Source: Huintestinicola sp050874005
Lineage (GTDB): Bacteria > Bacillota > Clostridia > Oscillospirales > Ruminococcaceae
NCBI RefSeq assembly: GCF_050874005.1
Contig: NZ_JBNMJV010000016.1
Span: 1 to 61,504 of the forward strand
DNA length: 61,504 bases
Direction of reading: 5' to 3'
Shown: piece by piece, positions 6,026 through 15,642 of the stretch
Numbering within the stretch: position 1 is the first letter of the stretch
Layout: each line of letters begins with the position of its first letter
Notes under the pieces: generated by a model
Seen by the model: the letters and a program-made list of their open reading frames with translations, nothing else
What the model was told of the DNA's origin: nothing
Databases searched by the model: none
Program-made: the position numbers and the translations under genes

Positions 6026-7148
6026 GTGGGAAAATGTGAAGTTAAGTGATATTGGAAAGATTATTACCGGAAATACTCCTAAAACTTCAGAACCTGAAAA
6101 CTATGTATCTGATGATATTCCATTCATAAAACCCAGCGATTTTTCTGATGATAGCTTAGAAATTTGTAATACTGAATTCTATATTGCCGAAGCGGCTCGA
6201 AAAAAAGCAAGAATAATAGCTCCAGAAACTATAGTTGTAACTTGTATAGGCATAATAGGAAAAACAGCTATTATTGCAAACGAAAGTGCATTTAATCAAC
6301 AGATTAATGCTATTGAAGTGAATGAGAAAGCACATAATAGGTTTGTCGCATATGCTATTGCATCACAAAGAGAATATCTCCAAGAGTTCGCCAATGCTGC
6401 TGTTGTTCCTATTTTGAATAAGACAGATTTCTCTAATATTCAAATTCCGTTACCACCTTTATTCGAACAGAAGAAAATCGCCGCAACTCTCGACAAAGTA
6501 ACCGACCTTATAAACTTACGCAAGAAAGAGCTTGAAAAGCTTGATCTGCTTGTCAAATCCCGATTTGTGGAGATGTTTGGGGATCCAGTTGAGAATTCAA
6601 TGAATTGGAATAGAAAACCAATGGACGAAGTTGCACCCTCAATACCATATAAAGAAAAAATTGATGGAAAAGTATGGTTATTAAATCTTGATATGGTTGA
6701 ACCGAATACAGGAAGAATTATAGAATATTTTTATGTTGATAGGTCTGAGGTTGGAAATTCTACAAGTGCGTTTGATGAAGGAAACGTTTTATATTCCAAA
6801 TTGCGCCCATATTTGAACAAGGTTGTTATTCCAAACTGCAAAGGATATGCGACAACAGAACTTGTTCCACTAAGACCAAACAGTTCACTTAACAGAGAAT
6901 TTTTGGCATTTCTACTTAGAAGTGACAGCTTTGTTTCATATATAAATGAAAAGGTTGCAGGTGCAAAAATGCCGAGAGTTTCGATGGGTGATTTTAGAGA
7001 ATTCAAATGTATTCTACCGCCTCTCAATCTTCAAACTCAATTTGCCAACTTCGTAAAACAGACTGACAAATCAAAAAATGCGGTAAAAAAATCTCTTGAA
7101 AAGCTCGAAACGCTGAAAAAAGCACTAATGCAGGAGTATTTCGGGTAA
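6018..7148 (+). CDS. hsdS: Type I restriction-modification specificity subunit
   Basis: HsdS recognises the bipartite DNA target for the type I complex. The 376 residues show target domain 1 (about 1-150), a conserved coiled-coil spacer (PPLFEQKKIAATLDKV to VEMFGD, about 152-195), target domain 2 (about 200-340) and a second spacer repeat starting PPLNLQTQFANFV. The gene is visibly more AT-rich than hsdM and hsdR on either side, as expected for specificity genes that are swapped by recombination. It sits between hsdM (8-nt overlap) and hsdR (about 20 nt gap). Confidence 0.95.
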   Translation: MGKWENVKLSDIGKIITGNTPKTSEPENYVSDDIPFIKPSDFSDDSLEICNTEFYIAEAARKKARIIAPETIVVTCIGIIGKTAIIANESAFNQQINAIEVNEKAHNRFVAYAIASQREYLQEFANAAVVPILNKTDFSNIQIPLPPLFEQKKIAATLDKVTDLINLRKKELEKLDLLVKSRFVEMFGDPVENSMNWNRKPMDEVAPSIPYKEKIDGKVWLLNLDMVEPNTGRIIEYFYVDRSEVGNSTSAFDEGNVLYSKLRPYLNKVVIPNCKGYATTELVPLRPNSSLNREFLAFLLRSDSFVSYINEKVAGAKMPRVSMGDFREFKCILPPLNLQTQFANFVKQTDKSKNAVKKSLEKLETLKKALMQEYFG

Positions 7149-7171
7149 TAATATATAGGAGGTTACTCAAA

Positions 7172-10100
7172 ATGACCAACTTTGATTTCCTCACAACAGA
7201 AAAAGACTTCAATACCTTCTCCGAAGCCGCAGTAAAGGCAGAAATGCTGTATAATATCGACCTGCCCTCATGCGTGCTTGCAGTAAGAAGAGCGGCGGAG
7301 TTTGCTGTCAAGTGGATGTATTCGGTGGATTCCGACCTGAAGCTGCCCTTCAATCAGAATCTTGTCAGCCTTATTAACACAGCCGAGTTCAAGGATATCG
7401 TGGGCGCCGATAACTGCAAGCGCCTTGATTTCATACGCCTTGCGGGAAATAATGCCGCTCACAACGCAAAGAAGATAACTCCCGAGCAGGCGGCGGTTGC
7501 CCTTGAGGATCTTTTCTATTTCCTTGACTGCGTGGCATATCTCTATGCCGAGGAATACACCGAGCAGACCTTTGATCCCGAGCTTCTGAAACAGACCGCA
7601 TCAGCCGCACCCAAGCCCGACAAACCCGAATTAGACATTGAAAAGCTTATGGCGGAGAATGCCGCTCTGAAAGCCGAGCTTACCGAAAAGCGCAAGGCAC
7701 AGGAGCAGACATATACACCCAAGCCCCTTGACATGACCGAGTATCAGACCCGCAAGGTCTATATTGACGTTATGCTTACCGATGCAGGCTGGGAGGAGAA
7801 ACGTGACTGGGTAAACGAATACGAGCTTGAGGGTATGCCAAACGCAAGCGAAAAGGGCTATGCGGATTATGTCCTTTTCGGTGATGACGGCAGACCTCTG
7901 GCAGTTGTTGAGGCAAAGCGCACCTGTAAGGACGTGGCAGTGGGCAGACAGCAGGCAAAGCTGTACGCAGATATTATCGAAAAGAAATTCGGCAGAAGAC
8001 CTGTTATTTTCCTCACAAACGGCTTTGATACAAGAATTATCGAGCCAAATTATCCCGAGCGCAGGGTAAGCGGCATATACTCCAAGCGTGACCTTGAAAA
8101 GCTCTTCAATAAAATGACCATGCGGACAAAGCTTGATAATGCCCGCATCAGCGACGATATTTCGGGACGTTATTATCAGAAGGAAGCAGTCAGGGCAGTA
8201 TGCACTACCTTTGACAAGGAGAACCGCCGCAAGGCACTGCTTGTAATGGCAACAGGCTCCGGAAAGACAAGAACGGTCATTTCCCTTGTAGATGTGCTGC
8301 TCCGTCATGGCTGGGTGAAGAATGTGCTGTTCCTTGCGGACAGAAACAGCCTTGTTACACAGGCGAAGCGTGCTTTTGTGAATCTTCTTCCCGAGCTTTC
8401 TGTGGTGAATCTCTGCGAGGACAAGGAGAACTGCAACGCAAGAGGCGTTTTCTCCACCTATCAGACCATGATGAACTGCATTGATACCGCTAAGGACGAG
8501 AACGGCGGCAGGCTTTACACGATCGGTCATTTCGACCTTATCATCTGCGACGAGGCGCACCGAAGCATTTATAATAAATACAAGGATATCTTTGAATATT
8601 TTGACGCACATCTTGTAGGTCTTACAGCCACCCCAAGAGACGAGATCGACAAGAATACATATGGCATTTTCGAGCTGCAAAGCGGTATTCCCACCTATGC
8701 CTATGAGCTTGCACAGGCAGTTAAGGACGGTTATCTTGTGGATTTTATATCCGTTGAAACCAAGCTCAAGCTTATGACTGAGGGCATTGTGTATGACGAG
8801 CTTTCCGAAGCCGAAAAGGAGGAATACGAGGATAATTTCGTTGACGAGAACGGCGAAATGCCCGACTCCATTGACAGCTCTGCCCTTAACGAGAAAATAT
8901 TTAACAAGGACACGATCCGTCAGGTGCTGAGCATTCTTATGGAAAAGGGGATTCGCATTGATTATGGCAACAAAATCGGCAAGACGATTATTTTCGCCAA
9001 GAATCACCGCCATGCAGAAAAAATATACGATGTATTCAACGAGGAATATCCCAATCTGCCGGGATTCTGCAAGGTTATCGACAACTACACCAATTATGCC
9101 CAGTCCTTGATAGATGAATTTTCCGACCCGAAGAAAATGCCGCAGATAGTTGTATCGGTGGATATGATGGATACGGGCATAGATGTTCCCGAGGTCGTGA
9201 ACCTTGTGTTCTTCAAGAAGGTTATGAGCAAGGCAAAATTCTGGCAGATGATAGGCAGAGGAACACGTCTTTGCAAGGGGCTGCTAGACGGCAAGGACAA
9301 GGAAGGCTTCTACATATTTGACTTCTGCGGAAATTTCGAGTTTTTCCGCATTAACGGCAAGGGCAGAGATGTTCCCACAACACTTTCTGTGCAGGAGCAT
9401 ATTTTCAATCTCAAGAATAACATCATCTACAAAATGCAGGACATCCGTTTTCAGACAGATGAGCAGAAGGCTTTCAGAGATACTCTTGTAAATGAACAGC
9501 TTGAGAAAATACTTGAGCTTTCGGCAATGAGGGACAATTTTACCGTTAAGCTTCATCTGAAATATATCGACCTTTATTCCGACAGGAAAAGCTTTGAAGC
9601 CCTTACTCCAATGGACCTGAAACATCTTGAGGAAGAGGTCGCTCCGCTGATACAGCCTTATGATGATGAGATATCTGCTGTCAGATTTGATGCTCTGATG
9701 TATGCCATAGAGCTGGGATTTGTGGCTCAGAACAAGTACAGCAGAGGCTTCAGAGAGCTTAAGGGCAAGCTGAAAGCAGTTTCAAAGGTTTCGACGATAC
9801 CTGCGGTTGCCGAGCAGAAAGATTTTATATCGCAGCTCCTAAATACCGATTATCTTGAGAGGGCGGAGCTTTGCGAGTTTGAGCTTATCAGGCAGAAAAT
9901 AAGGGATCTAATAAAGTTTATCCCTGCCTCCGAGGACAGGATCTACAACACCGATTTTTCCGATGATATTCTTTCCATAGAAGAGCATGAGTCAAACCTT
10001 GAAAACGATGACCTGCAGGATTACAAAATGAAGGTCAATTACTATATCAGGGAGCATATGGACAATGCTGTCATTGCCAAGCTGCACACCAATCAGCCCC

Positions 10101-10480
10101 TGACTGAGGAGGACATTCACGCTCTTGAGAAGATACTCTGGTCCGATGTTGGAACAAAGGACGATTATGAAAAGGAATATCATGACAAGCCGCTGGGTGA
10201 GCTGGTCCGTGAGATAGTGGGGCTTGATATGAACTCTGCAAAGGAGGCTTTTTCAAAGTATCTGAATGATGTAAACCTTGATGAAAGGCAGATATACTTT
10301 GTGAATCAGATTGTGAATTATATCGTCAAAAACGGTATGATGAAGGACTTTTCCGTATTGCAGGAATCACCGTTTACCGATAAGGGCGATATCACCGAGG
10401 TGTTTACCGACATGGTGATCTGGAGTGATATCCGCAATATCATCAAGCTTATAAATGCTAATGCTGTGGGCGTTGCATAG
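7172..10480 (+). CDS. hsdR: Type I restriction enzyme motor/nuclease subunit
   Basis: HsdR cuts unmodified DNA after ATP-driven translocation. The 1102 residues begin with a DUF4145-like helical domain (about 1-130). Next is the restriction nuclease region with the PD-(D/E)xK lysine in AVVEAKRT (about 246). The SF2 helicase follows, with GSGKT (about 362) and DEAH (about 459), and then the helicase C domain (MIGRGTRL) and an EcoEI-type C-terminal region. AGGAGG lies 8 nt before the ATG. The frame is intact and full length, so the system is probably active. Placement in a serine-recombinase element fits mobile restriction systems. Confidence 0.95.
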   Translation: MTNFDFLTTEKDFNTFSEAAVKAEMLYNIDLPSCVLAVRRAAEFAVKWMYSVDSDLKLPFNQNLVSLINTAEFKDIVGADNCKRLDFIRLAGNNAAHNAKKITPEQAAVALEDLFYFLDCVAYLYAEEYTEQTFDPELLKQTASAAPKPDKPELDIEKLMAENAALKAELTEKRKAQEQTYTPKPLDMTEYQTRKVYIDVMLTDAGWEEKRDWVNEYELEGMPNASEKGYADYVLFGDDGRPLAVVEAKRTCKDVAVGRQQAKLYADIIEKKFGRRPVIFLTNGFDTRIIEPNYPERRVSGIYSKRDLEKLFNKMTMRTKLDNARISDDISGRYYQKEAVRAVCTTFDKENRRKALLVMATGSGKTRTVISLVDVLLRHGWVKNVLFLADRNSLVTQAKRAFVNLLPELSVVNLCEDKENCNARGVFSTYQTMMNCIDTAKDENGGRLYTIGHFDLIICDEAHRSIYNKYKDIFEYFDAHLVGLTATPRDEIDKNTYGIFELQSGIPTYAYELAQAVKDGYLVDFISVETKLKLMTEGIVYDELSEAEKEEYEDNFVDENGEMPDSIDSSALNEKIFNKDTIRQVLSILMEKGIRIDYGNKIGKTIIFAKNHRHAEKIYDVFNEEYPNLPGFCKVIDNYTNYAQSLIDEFSDPKKMPQIVVSVDMMDTGIDVPEVVNLVFFKKVMSKAKFWQMIGRGTRLCKGLLDGKDKEGFYIFDFCGNFEFFRINGKGRDVPTTLSVQEHIFNLKNNIIYKMQDIRFQTDEQKAFRDTLVNEQLEKILELSAMRDNFTVKLHLKYIDLYSDRKSFEALTPMDLKHLEEEVAPLIQPYDDEISAVRFDALMYAIELGFVAQNKYSRGFRELKGKLKAVSKVSTIPAVAEQKDFISQLLNTDYLERAELCEFELIRQKIRDLIKFIPASEDRIYNTDFSDDILSIEEHESNLENDDLQDYKMKVNYYIREHMDNAVIAKLHTNQPLTEEDIHALEKILWSDVGTKDDYEKEYHDKPLGELVREIVGLDMNSAKEAFSKYLNDVNLDERQIYFVNQIVNYIVKNGMMKDFSVLQESPFTDKGDITEVFTDMVIWSDIRNIIKLINANAVGVA

Positions 10481-10487
10481 TGAATTT

Positions 10488-10518
10488 CCCGATACTTCCG
10501 GATAATGGCAGTATCGGG
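10488..10518 (+). terminator. Stem-loop after hsdR
   Basis: CCCGATACT and AGTATCGGG arms form a perfect 9-bp stem 8 nt after the hsdR stop. The following bases are only weakly T-rich, so termination is likely but not certain. A similar CCCGATAT/ATATCGGG stem ends the gene at 15643-16809. Confidence 0.6.
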
Positions 10519-10596
10519 AATTACTTTCGATAAAATTCGACAGTATATGATTTTAGACGAATAAATTGTATGAGCACCTTTAGGCTTTGGGCAATA

Positions 10597-10773
10597 TTAC
10601 TGCTGTATCGTCTGTATAAATATTTTCTCAATATTGCATTTTGCAATGCGTATCTGTCTCCCTGCTCTGACGGCAGGGAGCTTTCCCGATTTTATCATCT
10701 TGTAGACGGTAGCCTTGCAGACTCTGAGATACTCAGCCGCTTCGGATGGTGTCATAAATTCGGTGTCATTCAT
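10597..10773 (-). CDS. Excisionase-like helix-turn-helix protein
   Basis: This 58-residue protein fits the MerR/excisionase HTH_17 family: MTPSEAAEYLRVCKATVYKMI forms a winged-helix start and AVRAGRQIRIAKCNIEKI is the expected wing and final helix. These proteins bend DNA at attachment sites to direct excision, or regulate Rep genes. The ATG has a GGAGC site. The start overlaps the 3' end of the rep gene by 8 nt, so the two are one operon. Confidence 0.8.
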   Translation of the reverse strand: MNDTEFMTPSEAAEYLRVCKATVYKMIKSGKLPAVRAGRQIRIAKCNIEKIFIQTIQQ

Positions 10774-11866
10774 TGGTACTGCTCCTTTCTATGCCGAAAA
10801 TTGTATGTATCCCCGGCAGAATGTCGGCATTGTAAGTCATTGCTTCGGGGAGTGCAATGGGATTTATGTTAAGATCACGCATATGCTCTTTCGCATAGCG
10901 CAGCTTTGCATTGCTTTTAAGCTTATTGTCTATTATAAACATCAGTTCATTGTAAGTTCCCACCTTAATGCTCATTGACAGCAGCCATAATAATCTTCTG
11001 CCGATTTTGCCCGTAATTCCTTTTTCTTCAATAAGCTTTTCCGCAGAGGAGTATTTGTAAAAGTCTCCCGCAACGACCTTGTGACTGACAAAAGTTTTCA
11101 GATATCTTTCAGAGTTACGGGTGATGTATCCAATAAGCTCAAAAATATCATCGGAACCAAGCGCAGCTGCTGCTTCACGAATTTTTCTGTGCATCAGAGC
11201 AAGCTCAAAGCGCAGTAAGCCGAACGGGTATGGCTTATTTTCAAAATGTTTTTTATCAATAAGGTCATACAGCTTGTCATAGACTGTGAATGAGTAAAAG
11301 CACTTGTTTGTTATTCTGAAGCAGTGCTTTGCATTATTGTCGGGCTTTTCATCTTCATCGCCATATTCGCAATTGCGATAAAAGCCATGGGTATCGGCAG
11401 AATTATTCAGCCGAATTGCTCTGCTCACAAGCCTGATATATTCAGAGGTAAGCTCCGATGAAGCAGTGACAAAATCCACTGTGCAGTCAATCCTTGTGAG
11501 CTGAAAGCGTGACAGACCAAATTCATTTCCGAGATATTCTCTCAGTGAATTATCAAGCCTTGTGCGTAGGTGTTCTATATCTGCGCATGTCATAATATGG
11601 CATGGATCGTTATCGCCAAGCAGCTGAGAAGGATTTACGATAACGGTGAGATATGGGGGATTGCCGTAATTCTTGTAAAGATTGATACGCAGTCCGCTGT
11701 TCTTTTCCGTAATCACTATGTAGCGGTTATTGTCTTTGTCCGTATAGGATATTTTTTCGATACGGTCACGGATAGTGCGATAGTCGTTCTTGTTCAGATG
11801 AACGATCTTCATCTCAAATGTGTGTACACCGAAGCCTTGTTCGGATAATTCAATTAGTTTTGACAT
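10766..11866 (-). CDS. Rolling-circle replication initiator (Rep_trans-like)
   Basis: This 366-residue protein resembles replication initiation factors of Gram-positive integrative elements and small plasmids. Markers are the LTRIDCTVDFV strand, the FRITNKCFYSFTVYDKLYDL block and LLRFELALMHRKIREA. Such proteins nick a double-strand origin through a tyrosine and help the excised element replicate. The start at 11866 follows AGGAG. It is followed by, and overlaps, the excisionase-like gene, a pairing common in conjugative or mobilisable elements. No relaxase or coupling protein is in the window. The family call is from motif pattern only. Confidence 0.7.
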   Translation of the reverse strand: MSKLIELSEQGFGVHTFEMKIVHLNKNDYRTIRDRIEKISYTDKDNNRYIVITEKNSGLRINLYKNYGNPPYLTVIVNPSQLLGDNDPCHIMTCADIEHLRTRLDNSLREYLGNEFGLSRFQLTRIDCTVDFVTASSELTSEYIRLVSRAIRLNNSADTHGFYRNCEYGDEDEKPDNNAKHCFRITNKCFYSFTVYDKLYDLIDKKHFENKPYPFGLLRFELALMHRKIREAAAALGSDDIFELIGYITRNSERYLKTFVSHKVVAGDFYKYSSAEKLIEEKGITGKIGRRLLWLLSMSIKVGTYNELMFIIDNKLKSNAKLRYAKEHMRDLNINPIALPEAMTYNADILPGIHTIFGIERSSTNE

Positions 11867-12208
11867 AAAATCAACTCCTAAAAATTATTTTACTCTAATG
11901 TTATGTATTCGAGTAAAAAAATACGCAGCCGCAGATTATCAACAATACTTTAATACAATATAATGCTATCGGGAACATCCGTATAGAATCATGCATATAT
12001 GTATGGACCTTTATCATCTTCTCCTTATAGAGGATCAATTGACTTGGTATATCAATACTTCCTGTTCTCTATCGCTAATACTATTTACATAGTGAGTCTT
12101 GTCAATACTATAATAAATATGAATATACTAAACCATATAAAATAGCATAAAATTACCCACATAATATAAGGTAACAGAAATACGGGGCAGAGTAGTGAAA
12201 TAATGTAG

Positions 12209-12300
12209 TTGACGTAAACCGAAAAACGTCATAATATATTTGTCTTGCAAAAAATAAAGGCACTTTGCAGTCAGTGAAAACTGTAAAGTGCCTTTTCCTT
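12209..12300 (+). ncRNA. Candidate small RNA antisense to the rep leader
   Basis: TTGACG (12209-12214), 17 nt and TAATAT (12232-12237) are followed within 20 nt by a 15-bp hairpin (12256-12295) with a short T run. The implied transcript is about 55 nt. It is opposite to rep and would be antisense to the 5' region of a rep mRNA that starts above 12300. The TGACGT/ACGTCA arms around the promoter could be an operator. Confidence 0.4.
12256..12295. terminator. Bidirectional terminator upstream of rep
   Basis: AAAGGCACTTTGCAG and CTGTAAAGTGCCTTT arms pair over 15 bp with one wobble. On the minus strand a TTTATTTTTT stretch follows, so it can end the transcript of the 59-residue gene at 12354-12533. 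Confidence 0.75.
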
Positions 12301-12353
12301 GTAAAACGGAAAAAAGAAGCTGCAGCATACGAAAACTGCAGCAGCCTCTGTTT

Positions 12354-12533
12354 TTAGCTTGCGATACTATGATCATGGTCATTTGAAGTGATCATGGGTT
12401 CGGTATTATCCTCAAGGATCTTTTCCTTAATTTTTCGGACACAAATATCCGTTAATGTTTCGGAGATGATCTTATATGTATTTTCTTCAGAATTGGGATT
12501 GTGAAAATGAATGTCCAGCTTTTTTGCTGCCAT
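12354..12533 (-). CDS. Small hypothetical protein (59 aa) of mobile elements
   Basis: The gene starts MAAKKLDIHFHNPNSEEN after a GGTGAT site and ends with a His/Asp-rich tail (NDHDHSIAS). The N-terminal strand and the mid-helix (CVRKIKEKILED) resemble small accessory proteins found near integrases in Firmicute elements, but I cannot name a family. It is oriented like rep, upstream of it, and separated by terminators. Confidence 0.6.
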   Translation of the reverse strand: MAAKKLDIHFHNPNSEENTYKIISETLTDICVRKIKEKILEDNTEPMITSNDHDHSIAS

Positions 12534-12878
12534 AAACTAATCACCCTTTCAATAGAATATAATGCAGCGGAGTTAACAATTATTCCTTCCGTATGCATTA
12601 TTCCTATGTAGGATATATGATTAAAATTTATGCGAGTACGGTGATCTTCATAACGATCCGGTTCGTTGATAGTCTGTTATAGTGCTGTCTGTGATAGGTA
12701 TGAGGGTCATAGCAGGGCAGTGTGTATGCAAGGCATATCCCAGTAATTACAGGGGGGTAAATCTGAGATGCCTGGTTGGACTAGTGTGGATTTTTTGATT
12801 ATATTAGAAGATACAATTAAAAAAATAATGACGTTTTGACGTATTTTGAAAACTAATAATCAGAAGCTTATTATTCTA
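12534..12878. other. Non-coding stretch, possible origin region
   Basis: About 345 bases between divergent genes. It has short broken repeats (GATAGTCTG, GTGATAGGTATGAGGG, a GGGGGG run near 12752) but no gene, clear terminator or long dyad that I can support. An oriT or replication origin is possible only by position. Confidence 0.3.
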
Positions 12879-12907
12879 TTGACTTTTTTGTTTTAATGTG
12901 ATAATAT
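12879..12907 (+). promoter_or_regulatory. Promoter of the 870-residue unknown gene
   Basis: TTGACT (12879-12884), a 17-nt spacer and TAATAT (12902-12907), about 50 nt before the start codon. Confidence 0.75.
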
Positions 12908-12958
12908 GATAATATACGAAATTTGTTGCTGTTATTTTTTCGGAAAGGGGCTGATTTA

Positions 12959-15571
12959 ATGTCAAAAATCAGGTATGATGTTTTCGGGAATTACGATGAA
13001 CATTTTTCAGCGTGCGAGCAATGTTCAACTCTCATGAAACAAATTAAAAACAGCTATATAGCGAAAGTGTTAAAAAATTACGAACATTTCTTTCGGGGCG
13101 AAGAGGAACAGAACAGGTTCCCATATGTGATAAAGCTTGAAATTGACAATACTGTTTATTGGTCAAAAATTACACTAACGGAGTCGGGTAAAAACAAAAT
13201 AACGAGTAATAGTGAAATCAAGAAGCTGCGGAGCGGAGACGATGTTTTAGAATGCAGAATAAATATACTGTTTTCGTCTGAAATTATAGAGATGAACGAA
13301 CTGAAGATTGATGGTTGGTTTATTTATAAGGATAAAAAATTCGAATGCAGTCAGACATTGAAATTTGACTTTACGAATAATAACAAATTACGGACTCTCG
13401 GATTTCCTATTGCATCGACATACACTGCCGGCTTTTCAGATCAGAATGGTGAGACAACCGATGTTAGTATTGATATTGTCAGCGAGGTAGTAGACGAATT
13501 ACATATTATGAATATAAATGATGAGTTGCAGGAAAATTTTTTGAAAAGCGGATTTGCTATAAATTCTGTTTGCACAGGCTGGCATAAATTTTTTGGTCAA
13601 TATCGTTATATATCTCCTAAATATTTCAGCACTGTTGCGGAGACAATGGTTTCGGATAACGCAGTTCTGACGGGTGAAGCATTGACAAAAGACATTTATA
13701 AGTCGCTGCAGCAAATCTGTATGACGGATTACAATATACTGTTATTCTGCTATTCTTTATATGCCTTAGGAAAGAGCCTGTTGAAAGGAACAAAGAAAAA
13801 TCCGATTGCTCTCAATATTATGACGGACTGCAATACACATGATGAATCGATAAAAATAGCTCGAAAATTACTCTTCCCTGTTTCACTTTCATATCAGGAT
13901 GACTTGAGCGAGCATTTCTGCAACAATTCAAAATTCACTCCTAAGAAATATCTTAGCAAGACTGTTTCAGGATTCCGTAGGGATGAAATAGCATCAAAAA
14001 TACATATGGGTCGGTTTCGTGACATAACTATTGTATCGGCAGGCAAACACGTTAGAAACAAGTATAATAAAAAGCCTGATTTTGAGAAGTGCACGATCAG
14101 TAATGAGATGCTTCAAAATAAACTTGTTTCACAACGAGCACATGTGTTTTTTAATCTTGATAATAAATGTTCGGACTTAATCCAGTATGAACCTTGCGGT
14201 TGGGAAATAAGGCAATACAGAACAGACAGTGATTATGACAATTTATCCCGGAGTTCTATGCTACTCGTAAATAATATGATTTTGTTTATGGAAAATGATA
14301 TAAATGATTGGACACTTAGAATCAAAAATAATCTAAAATCTGTACACAATAAAATTGTTTTTGAGATTAACACCGGTTATTTTAAAAACTTTATTATGCA
14401 GTTCATTATCGATTGTCTGGATCAAATTGATAGCATTGATGAAAAAGTTGATTTCCTTCAAAAGGTGCGTTATCAGGATATTGAGGATGTTTATACTTCT
14501 GAATTGGTAAGCAATGATTTTGAAAATATGCAACAAAGGGAACTTGATGAAGCACTTGATGATATGGAAATCGATTTTATAGTAAATGTCATGGATAACA
14601 GCAAACACAGGGGAGAAGCCAAAAGGACTTACGGGCAGATTATTGACGATATTGGATATCGCCTGCTTTTTGATGAGGCTGAAGAATGGAAGAGCTTTGA
14701 AGAATTGAATAGAAAAAAACAGCATGAGAGGATAAAAGAGGTAATCAGGCACGATAGTTTGTTGAAGGATTATTTATATGACATAACAGATGTTTGGTTT
14801 AATCAATATTTGACAAGACTTCTGAACAGAATGTATTCATTTACAGAAAATGTTATTCCAAATAAGATTAGTGATTTTAAAAGAAAGGCAAATGAAGAAT
14901 TAAAAAAGAGAACAAATCTTTCGCCTGAAAAGTGCAATCATCTACGTAACTTATACTCAATGTGCCTATATTTTAACGAGTTTATAAATAAAGAGCATCC
15001 GCAGTGCTCGGGATTATGTGACAGTATGCTTGAGCGGTTGCTCAAGGTAATTGATTATTCCGAAAGGAACGATCAACACCTTACAGATGTGAAGAAAACA
15101 GCAGAATTGCTGGGGGAATTTATCTATGAGAGCGGACAATTATCCTTAGAAAAAGCGGGTGGTGATATTAATGACTCGCCGCTATATTTCAGCGATGGCA
15201 AGGGAGGATTATGCAAGGAAATTGCGGGTTTGTACAAAACAAGAAATAAACAGCTTTGCTATTTCAATGGCGGTGATACAATGGACAACGCCTTTAGAGA
15301 CTATCTTGCAGTTAAGGGATATGCTACCGAAATAACAGTAAAAAGATGTGTAAGTGATATCTTTGTGCCTGAAAAAATTGTTTGCACTTATAAATCACGT
15401 TTCAGCTGCGAAGTTACGGTAAATCAAAAATCACAATATGCATATAAATTTTATATGGAAAAGCTAAAGGGATTCTGTCATATTCCTGATGAATACAAAC
15501 CACTTTCTGTATCAGATATTAGCCCTAATAACCTCGATACCTACAAGCCGCTTACAGTATCAGATTTGTAA
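12959..15571 (+). CDS. Large unknown protein of the mobile element (870 aa)
   Basis: I do not recognise this protein. It is AT-rich compared with all neighbours except hsdS. No Walker A, nuclease or HEPN RxxxxH motif is visible. The middle (about 240-430) mixes helices with a conserved-looking block (DNYNILLFCYSLYALGKSLL... FRRDEIASKIHMGRF), and about 500-700 is charged and helical. The C-terminus holds two copies of YKPL(S/T)VSD 15 residues apart. The ATG at 12959 is preferred because AAGGGG stands 8 nt upstream. It has its own promoter and is followed by a HipA-like kinase gene about 70 nt downstream. A defence or replication role is possible from context only. Confidence 0.7.
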   Translation: MSKIRYDVFGNYDEHFSACEQCSTLMKQIKNSYIAKVLKNYEHFFRGEEEQNRFPYVIKLEIDNTVYWSKITLTESGKNKITSNSEIKKLRSGDDVLECRINILFSSEIIEMNELKIDGWFIYKDKKFECSQTLKFDFTNNNKLRTLGFPIASTYTAGFSDQNGETTDVSIDIVSEVVDELHIMNINDELQENFLKSGFAINSVCTGWHKFFGQYRYISPKYFSTVAETMVSDNAVLTGEALTKDIYKSLQQICMTDYNILLFCYSLYALGKSLLKGTKKNPIALNIMTDCNTHDESIKIARKLLFPVSLSYQDDLSEHFCNNSKFTPKKYLSKTVSGFRRDEIASKIHMGRFRDITIVSAGKHVRNKYNKKPDFEKCTISNEMLQNKLVSQRAHVFFNLDNKCSDLIQYEPCGWEIRQYRTDSDYDNLSRSSMLLVNNMILFMENDINDWTLRIKNNLKSVHNKIVFEINTGYFKNFIMQFIIDCLDQIDSIDEKVDFLQKVRYQDIEDVYTSELVSNDFENMQQRELDEALDDMEIDFIVNVMDNSKHRGEAKRTYGQIIDDIGYRLLFDEAEEWKSFEELNRKKQHERIKEVIRHDSLLKDYLYDITDVWFNQYLTRLLNRMYSFTENVIPNKISDFKRKANEELKKRTNLSPEKCNHLRNLYSMCLYFNEFINKEHPQCSGLCDSMLERLLKVIDYSERNDQHLTDVKKTAELLGEFIYESGQLSLEKAGGDINDSPLYFSDGKGGLCKEIAGLYKTRNKQLCYFNGGDTMDNAFRDYLAVKGYATEITVKRCVSDIFVPEKIVCTYKSRFSCEVTVNQKSQYAYKFYMEKLKGFCHIPDEYKPLSVSDISPNNLDTYKPLTVSDL

Positions 15572-15642
15572 TAATGTCGGCTTGACAGCAAAAATAATAT
15601 GTGATAAAATTATTAAAAGACCTGATGAAACGGGGTGACAGA

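Larger units (their letters stand above)
11867..12353. other. Intergenic region upstream of rep
   Basis: 487 bases without a convincing gene. It contains a plus-strand promoter-like site (12209-12237), the hairpin at 12256-12295, and a second perfect stem GCTGCAG/CTGCAGC near 12318-12341. The AT-rich part (11900-12150) may carry the replication origin, but no nick-site consensus is recognised. Confidence 0.5.

Noticed and set aside
7631..9013. 460-codon frame antisense to hsdR
   Set aside because: Shadow of the strongly biased codons of hsdR; hsdR has all family motifs.
12128..12382. 84-codon minus-strand frame upstream of rep
   Set aside because: It spans the bidirectional terminator hairpins and has no ribosome binding site or protein-like composition.
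10481..12958. Search for the 5' half of spoIIID in gaps left of the recombinase
   Set aside because: No stretch resembling the SpoIIID N-terminal helices was found here or in 4425-4552, so the left junction is placed outside the window.
12959..15571. Idea that the 870-residue protein is a Cas13d-type effector for the orphan arrays
   Set aside because: No RxxxxH HEPN motif exists anywhere in the protein, and the repeat ends in ATTGAAAC rather than a Cas13d-type repeat.
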